DNA from: Bacteroidales bacterium
GTDB taxonomy: Bacteria > Bacteroidota > Bacteroidia > Bacteroidales > Muribaculaceae
Direction of reading: 5' to 3'
DNA length: 32,165 bases
NCBI GenBank assembly: GCA_030524765.1
Contig: JAUNGA010000023.1
Span: 1-32,165 of the forward strand
Position 1 is the stretch's first letter, and every line of letters starts with the position of its first letter. Below, piece after piece: positions 1 through 8,524 of this stretch. The translations under genes and the position numbers were made by a program. The notes under the pieces are model-generated. The model ran no database searches. It was not told where the DNA came from and saw only the letters and a list, made by a program, of their open reading frames with translations.

Positions 1-12
1 CGCCGAGTTCTT

Positions 13-33
13 CAAATTTATTTCCTAATTTTG
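13..33. promoter_or_regulatory. Overlapping opposed -7 boxes at the left edge
   Basis: Two matches to the Bacteroidetes -7 consensus TAnnTTTG lie within 21 bases: TAAATTTG on the minus strand (20..13) and TAATTTTG on the plus strand (26..33). The minus copy would serve a gene leaving the window to the left. The plus copy would start a transcript near base 40, with no ORF before the Crp-type gene at 240, so it is either an upstream start for that gene or chance. I see no clear -33 TTG for either. The rest of 1-149 is AT-rich non-coding DNA with a tandem AATTGTAA repeat (82-89 and 91-98). Confidence 0.35.
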
Positions 34-108
34 CACTTGCGGGTAGAATCTGCGATGCAATGGGAACGCATAATATATACCAATTGTAAAAATTGTAACT
101 AAAAAGTC

Positions 109-129
109 ATTTTTTTGTATCAAAAAATG
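109..129. repeat. Inverted repeat upstream of the Crp/Fnr-type gene
   Basis: The arms CATTTTTTTG-type (109-117 core) and CAAAAAATG (121-129) are inverted around the three bases TAT at 118-120, with one extra T in the left arm. The centre lies about 30 bases before the -7 box at 150-157, the -33/-45 zone where a regulator would touch polymerase. It could be an operator for the adjacent Crp-family regulator or another factor. It is AT-rich and could be coincidental. Confidence 0.4.
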
Positions 130-149
130 GATTATATGTATAAAATTAC

Positions 150-157
150 TACCTTTG
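150..157 (+). promoter_or_regulatory. -7 box TACCTTTG for the Crp/Fnr-type gene
   Basis: TACCTTTG fits the Bacteroidetes -7 consensus TAnnTTTG. The -33 element is weak: TGG at 128-130, with a 19-base spacer, replaces TTG. Transcription would start near 164 and leave a leader of about 75 bases. The leader begins with a small possible hairpin (TGTTG 158-162, CAACA 178-182). Confidence 0.55.
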
Positions 158-239
158 TGTTGTGCAATGCTGTTAAACAACATACACATCGTATTTTTTA
201 AGTCAACTCACCTCACATATAATCACATCACACACGGCA

Positions 240-938
240 ATGATTAAATCAGCAATCGAAAAAGTCATAAACGAAGATATGGCAGAGATCTGGTCGCTCC
301 TCAATGGTGAGGAGAAACGGCTGATTGTCGAAAATTTCAACATACAGACTTTTAAGAAAAACCAGTTGATATATGCCGAAGGCGATGAGCCTGAATACCT
401 GTGGTGTCTGCTCAAAGGCAAAGTGAAAAAATTCAAGGAGGGAGTCGGCGGCCGTGTGCAAATCTTACGTCTCATCAGGCCGGTGCAATATTTCGGTTTC
501 CGTGCGTTTTTTGCCAACGAGCCTTATGTGTCGAGTGCAGCCGCGTTTGAGCCATCGACACTCGGTGCGATACCCCTGTCGCTTGTGCATAAGATGATTG
601 ACAACAATATCAATCTGGCATGGTTCTTCATCCGTGAGTTGTCGCATAATCTCGGACGTTCCGACACACGTATAGTCAATCTGACTCAAAAGCACATACG
701 CGGCCGTCTGGCCGAGGCCCTGATAGTGTTGCGAGACAATTACGGATATGAGGAAGACGGCATCACACTCAAAATATATATGGCTCGCGAGGATCTGGCC
801 AATCTGTCAAACATGACGACCTCTAACGCCATACGCACCTTGTCGACATTTGTCAACGAGCGTCTTATAGCAGTAGATGGCCGGCGTATCAAATTGCTCA
901 ACGAGGCCCAACTGCGCAAAATCAGCAAATTCGGCTGA
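240..938 (+). CDS. Crp/Fnr-family transcriptional regulator
   Basis: The 232-residue protein has the Crp/Fnr layout. An N-terminal cyclic-nucleotide-binding-type beta barrel (about 25-125) contains a YAEGDEPEYLWCLLKGKVKKF stretch; a dimerisation helix spans about 125-155. A C-terminal winged helix has its helix-turn-helix near 180-202 (MAREDLANLSNMTTSNAIRTL). Only one cysteine (C56) is visible, so it cannot carry the N-terminal four-cysteine iron-sulfur cluster of true FNR. The effector cannot be read from sequence. ATG 240 is the first start in frame and follows a TACCTTTG promoter. Its 3' end overlaps the convergent menE by 17 bases. The neighbouring menaquinone and anaerobic reductase genes make a redox or respiration role attractive, but this is inference. 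Confidence 0.88.
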   Translation: MIKSAIEKVINEDMAEIWSLLNGEEKRLIVENFNIQTFKKNQLIYAEGDEPEYLWCLLKGKVKKFKEGVGGRVQILRLIRPVQYFGFRAFFANEPYVSSAAAFEPSTLGAIPLSLVHKMIDNNINLAWFFIRELSHNLGRSDTRIVNLTQKHIRGRLAEALIVLRDNYGYEEDGITLKIYMAREDLANLSNMTTSNAIRTLSTFVNERLIAVDGRRIKLLNEAQLRKISKFG

Positions 939-1881
939 TCTCGTCAGGCGTCAGACGACGTAATTTGTTGCCATTTGGTGTCGACGGCAAGCTATCGACA
1001 AATATCAAACGTTTTGGCAACCGGCGGTGATCGTCTATGGCGTCGGAGATCCTGTCAATCAAGGTTGCATCTGACGGCCCCTCTACAATCATCACCACTG
1101 CCTCACCCCACTGCGGATGAGGCTCTTTTGTAATATAGAATGGCGGCAGGTCGGGTATGGCCGATCGCAATGCAGCCTCAAGACGTTCGGGATGTATCTT
1201 TACACCGCCACTGTTGATGGCATGGTCCGCCCGGCCGAGCCACTCAAAATGTCTCACATCAATCAAGCGCACGACATCGTTGGTCACCAGCCTGCCCCAC
1301 GAAAATTTCTCAGACTGTATCACAAGACAATCCCTGTCATCTATAGAAAATGTAATATCAGGCATCGCCGTATAGACCTCTGAGTCGGCAAGCGACCGCA
1401 ACGCCACATGACTGCACGTCTCGGTCATGCCATAACCTATATAAGCATCAAAACCGGCCTGCGTCAGCCGTCGGGCAAGATCGGCCGACACTGACGCACC
1501 GCCCAGCAGAAGATGGTTGATTAGCCGAGGTGCATCAGGCTGTGCGAGCAGACTCTCAGCTTGTGAGGGCACAATCGCCAGGAGATCTACCTCCCGGTCG
1601 ATCATAACATCATTTGACACCGGCAACTCAAGCAGACGACATCCGGCCTCCTCGGCTCTCACGACCATCATTTTACCGGCTATATAGCTAACTGACAATG
1701 GCAAAGCGAGGATAGACCGTGATGTAATGCCGAAAAAGCTGTTAGTCGCCATTGCCGACAGACGCATATCGCTCTTCAACAACCTTATGGTCTTGGGCTC
1801 GCCTGTCGAGCCCGATGTATGGGCTTCGACATAATGGCACGGGTCATGCCATTCGAGCAGGAAGTCACTTACTGACGCCAT
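922..1881 (-). CDS. menE: o-Succinylbenzoate-CoA ligase (MenE), short form
   Basis: Adenylates o-succinylbenzoate and transfers it to CoA in menaquinone synthesis. The P-loop of acyl-CoA synthetases is TSGSTGEPK at residues 22-30. GYGMTET follows in mid-protein, then the GRADHAINSGGVKIHPE hinge region and the C-terminal catalytic lysine in NGNKLRR. At 319 residues it is much shorter than the ~450-residue E. coli enzyme: the P-loop comes at residue 22, so the N-terminal subdomain is mostly absent. The start is constrained because menC ends at 1869, giving a 13-base overlap. It is last in menD-menB-menC-menE, and its 3' end overlaps the convergent Crp-type gene. Confidence 0.92.
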   Translation of the reverse strand: MASVSDFLLEWHDPCHYVEAHTSGSTGEPKTIRLLKSDMRLSAMATNSFFGITSRSILALPLSVSYIAGKMMVVRAEEAGCRLLELPVSNDVMIDREVDLLAIVPSQAESLLAQPDAPRLINHLLLGGASVSADLARRLTQAGFDAYIGYGMTETCSHVALRSLADSEVYTAMPDITFSIDDRDCLVIQSEKFSWGRLVTNDVVRLIDVRHFEWLGRADHAINSGGVKIHPERLEAALRSAIPDLPPFYITKEPHPQWGEAVVMIVEGPSDATLIDRISDAIDDHRRLPKRLIFVDSLPSTPNGNKLRRLTPDEISRIC

Positions 1882-2894
1882 TGCAGATCAGGCAATTGCC
1901 ATTTGCCGTGCCGGTCACACCACAAACGGTCGCCACGCAGACGCAGAGGCGATGACACATTGTTATGATATAGCCGGCCCGTTCCGAGCCCCTGCGGCAT
2001 CGTGACACCACGGCCTGACACCCAACGGGCTATAGCATATAGACCGATATCAGACTCAAGAGCCGATGTTGCCCACCAGCCTATACCAAGACTCTCGGCT
2101 GTGTCGGCCCAAATATCCGCACCGGCAAGACCTCCGCAGAGAGCAGGTTTGAGTATGATATATTGCGGACTGATATACTCAAGCAAATTGCGGGCTTCAT
2201 CGGCATCAGGCATACCAATCAGCTCCTCGTCGAGAGCTATCGCCACAGGCGAGCGTCGACATATATCTGCCATAGCATCGGGTTGGCCGGCTTTGATCGG
2301 TTGTTCGAGAGAGTGTATGGTGTAACGGCTCAGAATACCAAGACGGGCGAGCGCATTGTCAGGTGTAAAACTGCCATTAGCGTCGAGACGGATCTCAAGG
2401 GTCTCAGGCGAATACATACCGCGAATATACTTTAGCAGCTCAACTTCACGGTCAAAATCGATTCCACCGATCTTGAGCTTAAGCACACGGAATCCTGCGG
2501 CAAGTTTGGCATCGATACGCTCACGCATCGTGATTTGGTCGCCCATCCAGATAAGGCCATTTATGACGATACCCTCACGACCGTCTGTGAATGGTGTCGG
2601 CGTCACCATATCTATACCGGCATTCATACGGGCAGTCTCAAGGCCGAAACGTATTGATGACGATGGTGGCAATGGAGCGCCGGGATCGGCACATAACGAG
2701 TCAAGCCACTGCTCGTAGCAAGGCACATCATCAGAACTGAGCCCACGGAAGAGAGCACACTCGCCGACTCCGGAGCGACCCGTAATCTCATCGGTCACTC
2801 TGACAAAATATGTCTGCTTGTGACGCATCGACTCGCGCGAGGTGCGGGCCTCGAATCTGAAATCGAGCGTATAAGGTGCCCACTCAATACGCAT
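1869..2894 (-). CDS. menC: o-Succinylbenzoate synthase (MenC)
   Basis: Enolase-superfamily dehydratase converting SHCHC to o-succinylbenzoate. The expected residues are visible: a K-x-K pair (K139, K141 in FRVLKLK), metal ligands D171 (RLDANG), E197 (SLEQP) and the acidic DEE at 222-224, and a second catalytic lysine K249 (IILKPA). I chose ATG at 2894, giving 341 residues, over a 27-residue extension starting at 2975. The extension lies inside menB and looks unlike a MenC N-terminus, whereas MRIEWAPYTLDF does. The menB stop and this start are arranged TGA-T-ATG, so the pair is probably translationally coupled. Confidence 0.93.
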   Translation of the reverse strand: MRIEWAPYTLDFRFEARTSRESMRHKQTYFVRVTDEITGRSGVGECALFRGLSSDDVPCYEQWLDSLCADPGAPLPPSSSIRFGLETARMNAGIDMVTPTPFTDGREGIVINGLIWMGDQITMRERIDAKLAAGFRVLKLKIGGIDFDREVELLKYIRGMYSPETLEIRLDANGSFTPDNALARLGILSRYTIHSLEQPIKAGQPDAMADICRRSPVAIALDEELIGMPDADEARNLLEYISPQYIILKPALCGGLAGADIWADTAESLGIGWWATSALESDIGLYAIARWVSGRGVTMPQGLGTGRLYHNNVSSPLRLRGDRLWCDRHGKWQLPDLQWRQ

Positions 2895-2895
2895 A

Positions 2896-3720
2896 TCAGC
2901 CCGGGAACTGTGGATATTTGTCAAAATCGGGGTCTCGCTTCTCGAGAAATGCGTTTTTACCCTCCTGAGCCTCATCCATCAGATAGTACATGAGCGTGGC
3001 ATCACCGGCGAACTCCATCAGGCCGTGCTGACCATTGAGCTCGGCATTAAGGGCGCGTTTGATCATGCGTATAGCAAACGGGCTGCGCTTCATGATAGTC
3101 TTGCACCAGTCAACGACCTCGTCTTCAAGCTGATCAAAGGGGACCACCTTATTGATCATACCCATCTCAAGAGCCTCGGCTGCAGTGTACTGCCGGCAAA
3201 GATACCAGATTTCTCGGGCTTTTTTCTGGCCTACACACCGTGCGAGATATGACGAGCCAAAACCGGCGTCGAAGCTGCCTACCTTAGGACCTGTCTGACC
3301 GAAGCGGGCGTTTTCAGATGCGATTGAGAGATCACAGATTACCTGAAGGACATTGCCACCGCCAATGGCATAACCGTTAACCATCGCAATGACAGGCTTG
3401 GTGATCGATTGTATCATCTTGTGCAGATCAAGCACGTTGAGTCTGGGCACACCGTCGGCGTCGCGATAGCCGCCACGGCTTTTATAATTCTGGTCGCCAC
3501 CCGAGCAGAAGGCTTTGTCACCTGCTCCGGTAAGCACGATCACACGTATGTCAGCGCGATCGCGACATATGCCAAATGCATCGAGCATCTGCGAGTTGGT
3601 CTGCGGACGAAAAGCATTGTAAACTTCGGGACGGTTGATTGTAATGCGGGCTATACCCTCGAAATAGTCGAAGAGAATGTCGCTGTACTCCTTTATTGTA
3701 GTCCAGTTGCGATGTGACAT
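2896..3720 (-). CDS. menB: 1,4-Dihydroxy-2-naphthoyl-CoA synthase (MenB)
   Basis: Crotonase-fold enzyme that closes the second ring of menaquinone, turning o-succinylbenzoyl-CoA into DHNA-CoA. At 274 residues it has normal MenB length. Family signatures include [10 protein letters not shown] near the N-terminus, [19 protein letters not shown] (oxyanion-hole region), [19 protein letters not shown], and [21 protein letters not shown], which separates MenB from ordinary enoyl-CoA hydratases. It starts four bases after the menD stop and is followed at once by menC. Confidence 0.96.
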   Translation of the reverse strand: MSHRNWTTIKEYSDILFDYFEGIARITINRPEVYNAFRPQTNSQMLDAFGICRDRADIRVIVLTGAGDKAFCSGGDQNYKSRGGYRDADGVPRLNVLDLHKMIQSITKPVIAMVNGYAIGGGNVLQVICDLSIASENARFGQTGPKVGSFDAGFGSSYLARCVGQKKAREIWYLCRQYTAAEALEMGMINKVVPFDQLEDEVVDWCKTIMKRSPFAIRMIKRALNAELNGQHGLMEFAGDATLMYYLMDEAQEGKNAFLEKRDPDFDKYPQFPG

Positions 3721-3724
3721 AATA

Positions 3725-5401
3725 TTATTTTTTTGTAGTTTTTCTGTAAAAATCGTTCAGTACACGCACGTCGGTCACCGCATCGGTCACTATCTCGAGG
3801 ATTGCACCTGGTGCCGACATGAATCCGGCAAAAACAGCTTCTAACTCTGCTGTCGACGCTGCGCTGAAATAATTGAATCCGTATGCACCGGAGAGCCCCT
3901 CTATCGGCAGGTTCATGGGAGCGTCATACCATCTCGGACCTTCGACAATGTCGCGGGTAGCCTTGATATATTTGAAGATACCGCCTCCGCCGTTGTTGAG
4001 CACAACAATTTTGAAATCGTCAGGAATAAAATTCAGGCCGAACGCACCTATATCATACTGACAGCTCATGTCGCCGGTGACAAACACCGTCTGAGACCGC
4101 GCAACCGATGCGAAACCTATAGCTGTCGAGGTCGAACCGTCAATGCCGCTCACACCCCGGTTGCAGCTGACAGTCGCAAACCGTCGGCAATCCGACATCG
4201 CGGCATACCTTACGGCCATGCCGTTGCTGAGTTGCAGATTTATGTCATCGGGCAGCATGTCTATGAGTGTCGACACTGCCACCATAGCCGACCACTGTGC
4301 AGATCTTTTATAATCGTCACGGCGTGCAGCCGCTACTGACGATGCATCAAGCCATATGCGTCGGTAATCAGATGTCACATTTCCGTGCGACATCACGGCA
4401 AGCCTATCAAGAAAAGACGATGCCGTCGACTGCACATGACAATAATCCTGGCCATAGCAATCAATCGCCGCCGCTGTCTCCTTGATACAATAGAGTCTTA
4501 CTCCGGGCAGATCTCTCAGCCATTTCTTGAGCACACCTGACACTATCGAGCCACCGATAGTGACCACGACATCCGGTCGGGCAAAGTCGTTACCGGAAAC
4601 AGCAGCAATCGTCGGCTCCACATTATATATTATATTGCCGAGCCGTAAGTTGGCACCAGACTCGGCTACCACAACCACATTGGCATTATCGAGCAGACGG
4701 CCGAGTGCATTATCCATGGCGGGATCACGTGGCATATAACCGGCGACTATAAGCACTTTTTTGCCGTCTGCGACAAGCCTTGCGAGTTCGGCCACAGCCG
4801 GCTCAGGGACAGGCAGGCCGGAGAAATCGCGTCGATGCACAGGCCGGCACTGACAATCGTCAGACACCTCGACAGTCTTTCCGTCGGGATTGTCAACCTG
4901 CACATTGATATGCACCGGGCCCTGTGGATGCGTGAGAGCTGTTGCAACCGCATCATGCAACATACGGTCGACATATCGCAGCGACGCGCCGACAGGCAAA
5001 TCATATGTAGCCTTGACAAAATTGGAGAATATACCGGGCTGTCGAATCGTCTGACTGTCGTCCTGATCAATCCATTCGGCCGGACGGTCGGCAGTGACCG
5101 CAATCAGTGGAACATTGCGATAATAAGCCTCGGCGAGTGCAGGAGCATAGTTTAGCGGTGCTGTACCGGATGTACATACAATAGCGACCGGCCGGCCGGT
5201 CGCATCAGCGATTCCAAGCCCGACAAAAGCCGCCGATCTCTCATCGATCACGACCCGACAATCGATAGTCTGACAATTATCAAAAGCCACGAGCAGAGGC
5301 ACATCACGCGATCCGGGCGAAAGCACGGCATGCCCTACCCGGCCACATTGACCGAGCACAGACACCACACGCGCACAGACCTGATTGGCAGACGTAATCA
5401 T
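3725..5401 (-). CDS. menD: SEPHCHC synthase (MenD)
   Basis: Thiamine-diphosphate enzyme that adds 2-oxoglutarate to isochorismate, the first committed menaquinone step. The 558-residue chain has the three-part ThDP fold: an N-terminal domain with [16 protein letters not shown] (activating glutamate) and [13 protein letters not shown]; a middle domain; and a C-terminal cofactor motif [14 protein letters not shown] followed by NNGGGGIF. It is first in menD-menB-menC-menE and is preceded by a TATCTTTG promoter. Its substrate-producing partner menF is not next to it but at 15418-16416. Confidence 0.96.
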   Translation of the reverse strand: MITSANQVCARVVSVLGQCGRVGHAVLSPGSRDVPLLVAFDNCQTIDCRVVIDERSAAFVGLGIADATGRPVAIVCTSGTAPLNYAPALAEAYYRNVPLIAVTADRPAEWIDQDDSQTIRQPGIFSNFVKATYDLPVGASLRYVDRMLHDAVATALTHPQGPVHINVQVDNPDGKTVEVSDDCQCRPVHRRDFSGLPVPEPAVAELARLVADGKKVLIVAGYMPRDPAMDNALGRLLDNANVVVVAESGANLRLGNIIYNVEPTIAAVSGNDFARPDVVVTIGGSIVSGVLKKWLRDLPGVRLYCIKETAAAIDCYGQDYCHVQSTASSFLDRLAVMSHGNVTSDYRRIWLDASSVAAARRDDYKRSAQWSAMVAVSTLIDMLPDDINLQLSNGMAVRYAAMSDCRRFATVSCNRGVSGIDGSTSTAIGFASVARSQTVFVTGDMSCQYDIGAFGLNFIPDDFKIVVLNNGGGGIFKYIKATRDIVEGPRWYDAPMNLPIEGLSGAYGFNYFSAASTAELEAVFAGFMSAPGAILEIVTDAVTDVRVLNDFYRKTTKK

Positions 5402-5423
5402 ATTTTTTAGTTAATTTGATAAA

Positions 5424-5431
5424 CAAAGATA
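5424..5431 (-). promoter_or_regulatory. -7 box TATCTTTG for the men operon
   Basis: On the minus strand TATCTTTG matches TAnnTTTG and lies 23 bases before the menD start. The -33 region is AT-rich (TTTAC type) without a clean TTG. The divergent barrel gene starts at 5485, but I see no good plus-strand -7 box in 5402-5484; the best, TAAATTGA at 5453-5460, has two mismatches. Confidence 0.55.
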
Positions 5432-5484
5432 CGTATTTTTTTTGTTATTTTGTAAATTGATGTTTAAAAACGAAACCTGATCCG

Positions 5485-6648
5485 ATGAAAAGAGTTTACG
5501 TATTCTTTGCCGCTTTCATATGCTGTATGGCCGCTTTCTCTGCCGAAAGCTCCGATACAGCCGTGGCATCAGTCGACTCTACATCGGTCGAGGAACACCC
5601 CGGCTTGATCAAACGCATCATCAATTACTTTGCGAATGCCAACAAGCAGAACGATGACGGAGGGTTCGATTTCAGTGTCATCGGCGGCCCCCACTACTCA
5701 TCTGACTCAAAGCTTGGTGTCGGCATCGTGGCCGCAGGCACCTACCGTACCGCTCGGGATTCGGGCTACACCAAGCTATCAAATGTGTCACTCTATGGCG
5801 ACGCCACCACTGCGGCCCATTTTAAGCTCGGCATACGTGGCGAAAACTATTTTCCGCAAAACAAATACCGAATCATCTACGATATAGCATTCTCGTCAAT
5901 TGAGACAAAATACTGGGGCATAGGCTATGCACAATGCCACAACGATGCCAATGAATCGAAATATCGCTATCTGGCCGCCCGTGTAAACGGTAATTTCTAT
6001 CGTCGTCTGGGCGAAAGCTTCTTTATCGGCCCGATGGTTACGGTAGACTATATCAACGGACGCCACTTCGAGCATCCGGCATTGTGGGACGGACAGCCCC
6101 TGCATACCTTCAACTGGGGTATCGGTCTGTCAGCGGCCTATGACACCCGAGACTGTACCACAGATTGCGAGCACGGCATACTCGTGCGTATAGACCAGTA
6201 TTTCGACCCGTCATGGCTCGGCAACCGATATGCCTTCAGCGTCAATGAATTTACTACTGCATGGTTTAACCCGCTATGGCGCGGCGCGACCATAGCCACC
6301 CGTCTGCACTGGCGCATGACGTGGGGTAATACACCCTGGGGCGCTATGTCGACGATCGGCGGCAGCGACAACATGCGTGGTTATTTCGAGGGCCGATATC
6401 GCGATAAATCCGAGATCGATCTATGCGTCGAGCTACGCCAGCATGTCTGGCACCGCAACGGATTTGTGCTATGGGCCGGAGCCGCATCGGTATTTCCCCG
6501 CATAGGCGATATTAAATTCAAACAGATATTGCCCAACTGGGGCATAGGATACCGCTGGGAATTCAAAAAGCGTATGAATGTGCGTGTCGATCTCGGATTC
6601 GGCCGCCATCAGACAGGATTCATATTCAATATCAATGAAGCGTTTTAA
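5485..6648 (+). CDS. Omp85/D15-type outer-membrane beta-barrel protein without POTRA domains
   Basis: The 387-residue protein begins with a signal peptide (MKRVYVFFAAFICCMAAFSA). After a short linker almost the whole chain is alternating aromatic/polar beta-strand, ending in a phenylalanine (INEAF), the usual C-terminal signal of outer-membrane barrels. The Omp85 family loop signature is visible as GGSDNMRGYFEGRYRDKSEIDL. It resembles the bacterial surface antigen (D15) barrel of BamA/TamA, but there is no room for POTRA domains, so it is a barrel-only member. Its function is unknown. The next gene starts 14 bases before its stop. Confidence 0.82.
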   Translation: MKRVYVFFAAFICCMAAFSAESSDTAVASVDSTSVEEHPGLIKRIINYFANANKQNDDGGFDFSVIGGPHYSSDSKLGVGIVAAGTYRTARDSGYTKLSNVSLYGDATTAAHFKLGIRGENYFPQNKYRIIYDIAFSSIETKYWGIGYAQCHNDANESKYRYLAARVNGNFYRRLGESFFIGPMVTVDYINGRHFEHPALWDGQPLHTFNWGIGLSAAYDTRDCTTDCEHGILVRIDQYFDPSWLGNRYAFSVNEFTTAWFNPLWRGATIATRLHWRMTWGNTPWGAMSTIGGSDNMRGYFEGRYRDKSEIDLCVELRQHVWHRNGFVLWAGAASVFPRIGDIKFKQILPNWGIGYRWEFKKRMNVRVDLGFGRHQTGFIFNINEAF

Positions 6649-8332
6649 TAGATTATTCTCACATCTGCTATCGCCCGACGTATTGTTGTGGCTATACCCC
6701 ATCACGCTCATCATACCCAACGTCGCTCTCGACATCACAGAGTATAGCCACGCATTGGTCAAGATTACCAACATATTGCTGCCGGCCGGACTATATATGC
6801 TGCTCACCGGGCTGTCGCGCAACGTCGGACGTACGGTTTTGTGCTGTCTGCCACTGGCTATATTTGCTGCATTTCAGATCGTGCTTCTGTTTCTTTACGG
6901 AGAGTCGATCATAGCAGTTGACATGTTTCTCAATGTGGTCACGACCAATATCAGCGAAGCAAGCGAACTGCTGGGCAATCTGGCGATGGCCATTGTAATA
7001 GTGCTGTTGATCTATCTTCTGCCTCTTATCTGGGGTATCGTATTGATGTGCAAATCGTCAAAAGCAGATGCCGCTGATGTCAAGACAATTCGTCGCACCG
7101 GCATCGTGACCGCCATGCTCGGCATTGCGATGCTGAGTGTCACGTACTGTGCTGTGCCGAGATTCAACATCCTGCGAGACATCTTTCCGGTAAACGTGAT
7201 CCACAATATGATCACAGCCATACAACGCACCGAAGCGACAAACCGATATTTCGAGACCTCGGCAGGCTTTGACTATAAAGCAAGAAGCTGTCGCGACAAC
7301 CGTCTAAAAGAGATATATGTGCTGGTTGTAGGCGAAACATCACGTGCCGACAACTGGCAGCTGAACGGATATCAGCGTCCTACCAATCCTCGCCTGTCTC
7401 ATACCGACAATCTGATTTATTTTCCCAAAACCCTGTCTGAGAGCAACACGACACACAAGAGCGTCCCACTGATGCTGAGCAGTGTCTCAGCCGAAACATT
7501 TGCCGACTCAATCTATACGACAAAAGGCATCATCTCGGCATTCAATCAGGCAGGATACCGTACGGCATGGCTGACCAATCAGGCACGCAATCACTCGTTT
7601 ATCGATTTTTTTGCACGTGAGGCTCAAGTAGTCGATTATATCAATGACGACGGCCGTCACCATTTCGACCACGAACTCATCAAGCCACTGCACGAGTTTA
7701 TCGAGAACTCTCCCAGCGACAAAATGTTTGTTGTGATGCATACGTATGGCAGCCATTTCAATTACAATGAACGCTATCCGGCCGACAGACGCAGATTCAC
7801 ACCCGACGGAGCATCGTCGGCATCGGTTGAGAACCGTCCGCAACTGGTCAACGCCTATGACAACACCATTGTATATACCGACAGCCTGTTGGCTGACATC
7901 ATAAATGTGCTTGACAGCGCCGACTGTGTGGCAGGACTGATTTATATGTCAGACCACGGCGAAGACATATTTGACGACCGCCGAGAGAGATTCCTGCACG
8001 CATCGCCCGTACCGACCTATTATCAGATACATGTGCCTATGCTGTTGTGGATGTCGCCGGAGCTGCGCGAAGCATATCCTGATCTTTACAACACTGCCGA
8101 GAGCCATCGCAATCTCAACGTATCGTCGAGCCGCACAGCATTCGACACAATGTTGTCGATGGCCGGAGTGACCACACGCATGAGCGATGCGTCAAAGGCT
8201 CTGACCGAACGCGATTATGTCGAGGGGCGCCGACTTTATCTCAACGACCACAACGAGGCTGTGCCACTCAAGGGCGCAGGCCTGCGCGATTACGATTACA
8301 CAAAACTTGACAAAAACAGGATTAATTATTGA
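6635..8332 (+). CDS. Phosphoethanolamine transferase, EptA-like (sulfatase fold)
   Basis: Inner-membrane enzyme expected to move phosphoethanolamine from phosphatidylethanolamine to a periplasmic acceptor such as lipid A. Five hydrophobic helices fill roughly the first 180 residues, followed by a periplasmic alkaline-phosphatase-type domain. Metal and catalytic motifs are VGETSRADN (E234), the nucleophile threonine in NTTHKSVP (T273), NAYDNTI, and SDHGED with a following HASP. I prefer ATG 6635 (MKRFNRLF, 565 residues) to an in-frame ATG at 6578, which adds 19 polar residues inside the barrel gene. The 14-base overlap suggests translational coupling. The acceptor (lipid A, core sugar or protein) cannot be decided. 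Confidence 0.88.
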   Translation: MKRFNRLFSHLLSPDVLLWLYPITLIIPNVALDITEYSHALVKITNILLPAGLYMLLTGLSRNVGRTVLCCLPLAIFAAFQIVLLFLYGESIIAVDMFLNVVTTNISEASELLGNLAMAIVIVLLIYLLPLIWGIVLMCKSSKADAADVKTIRRTGIVTAMLGIAMLSVTYCAVPRFNILRDIFPVNVIHNMITAIQRTEATNRYFETSAGFDYKARSCRDNRLKEIYVLVVGETSRADNWQLNGYQRPTNPRLSHTDNLIYFPKTLSESNTTHKSVPLMLSSVSAETFADSIYTTKGIISAFNQAGYRTAWLTNQARNHSFIDFFAREAQVVDYINDDGRHHFDHELIKPLHEFIENSPSDKMFVVMHTYGSHFNYNERYPADRRRFTPDGASSASVENRPQLVNAYDNTIVYTDSLLADIINVLDSADCVAGLIYMSDHGEDIFDDRRERFLHASPVPTYYQIHVPMLLWMSPELREAYPDLYNTAESHRNLNVSSSRTAFDTMLSMAGVTTRMSDASKALTERDYVEGRRLYLNDHNEAVPLKGAGLRDYDYTKLDKNRINY

Positions 8333-8446
8333 CAGTATTTTCACAAAAGTTTTCCGAAAAATTTAGTAATCAGCACAACATCAGCAATATAGAAATGGCA
8401 ATTATATAAATAGTTTACCAAAACAAAAATATTTATCAACAAACGC
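8333..8446. other. AT-rich non-coding spacer before the nrdD promoter
   Basis: This spacer separates the transferase gene from the nrdDG promoter. It is AT-rich with no ORF, no convincing rho-independent hairpin after the transferase gene and no clear operator. I checked for an FNR-type TTGAT-N4-ATCAA palindrome and saw none. Confidence 0.5.
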
Positions 8447-8477
8447 TTGCCATTACGGGGTAAAGTTCGTAGATTTG
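8447..8477 (+). promoter_or_regulatory. nrdDG promoter, TTG-N20-TAGATTTG
   Basis: TTG at 8447-8449 and TAGATTTG at 8470-8477 are separated by 20 bases, an excellent fit to the Bacteroidetes -33/-7 promoter. Transcription should start near 8484, about 40 bases before the ATG at 8525. The match also argues against the longer nrdD reading frame that begins with a TTG codon at 8447, since that codon is the -33 element. Confidence 0.8.
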
Positions 8478-8524
8478 CACAACCAAAAAAATCTGCGAAT
8501 TTTCAACACAATCCAAACCCCTCA

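Noticed and set aside
2895..2975. Longer menC reading frame starting at 2975
   Set aside because: The extra 27 codons lie in the menB coding region and look like its shadow. ATG 2894 sits directly at the menB stop.
8380..8416. Possible NrdR boxes upstream of nrdD
   Set aside because: Two AT-rich blocks (AATATA, TTATATAA) vaguely resemble NrdR sites, but only about half the consensus positions match and the pair lacks symmetry.
8447..8524. Longer nrdD reading frame starting with TTG at 8447
   Set aside because: The TTG is the -33 element of the promoter and the extra 26 residues do not resemble an ATP-cone start. ATG 8525 fits better.
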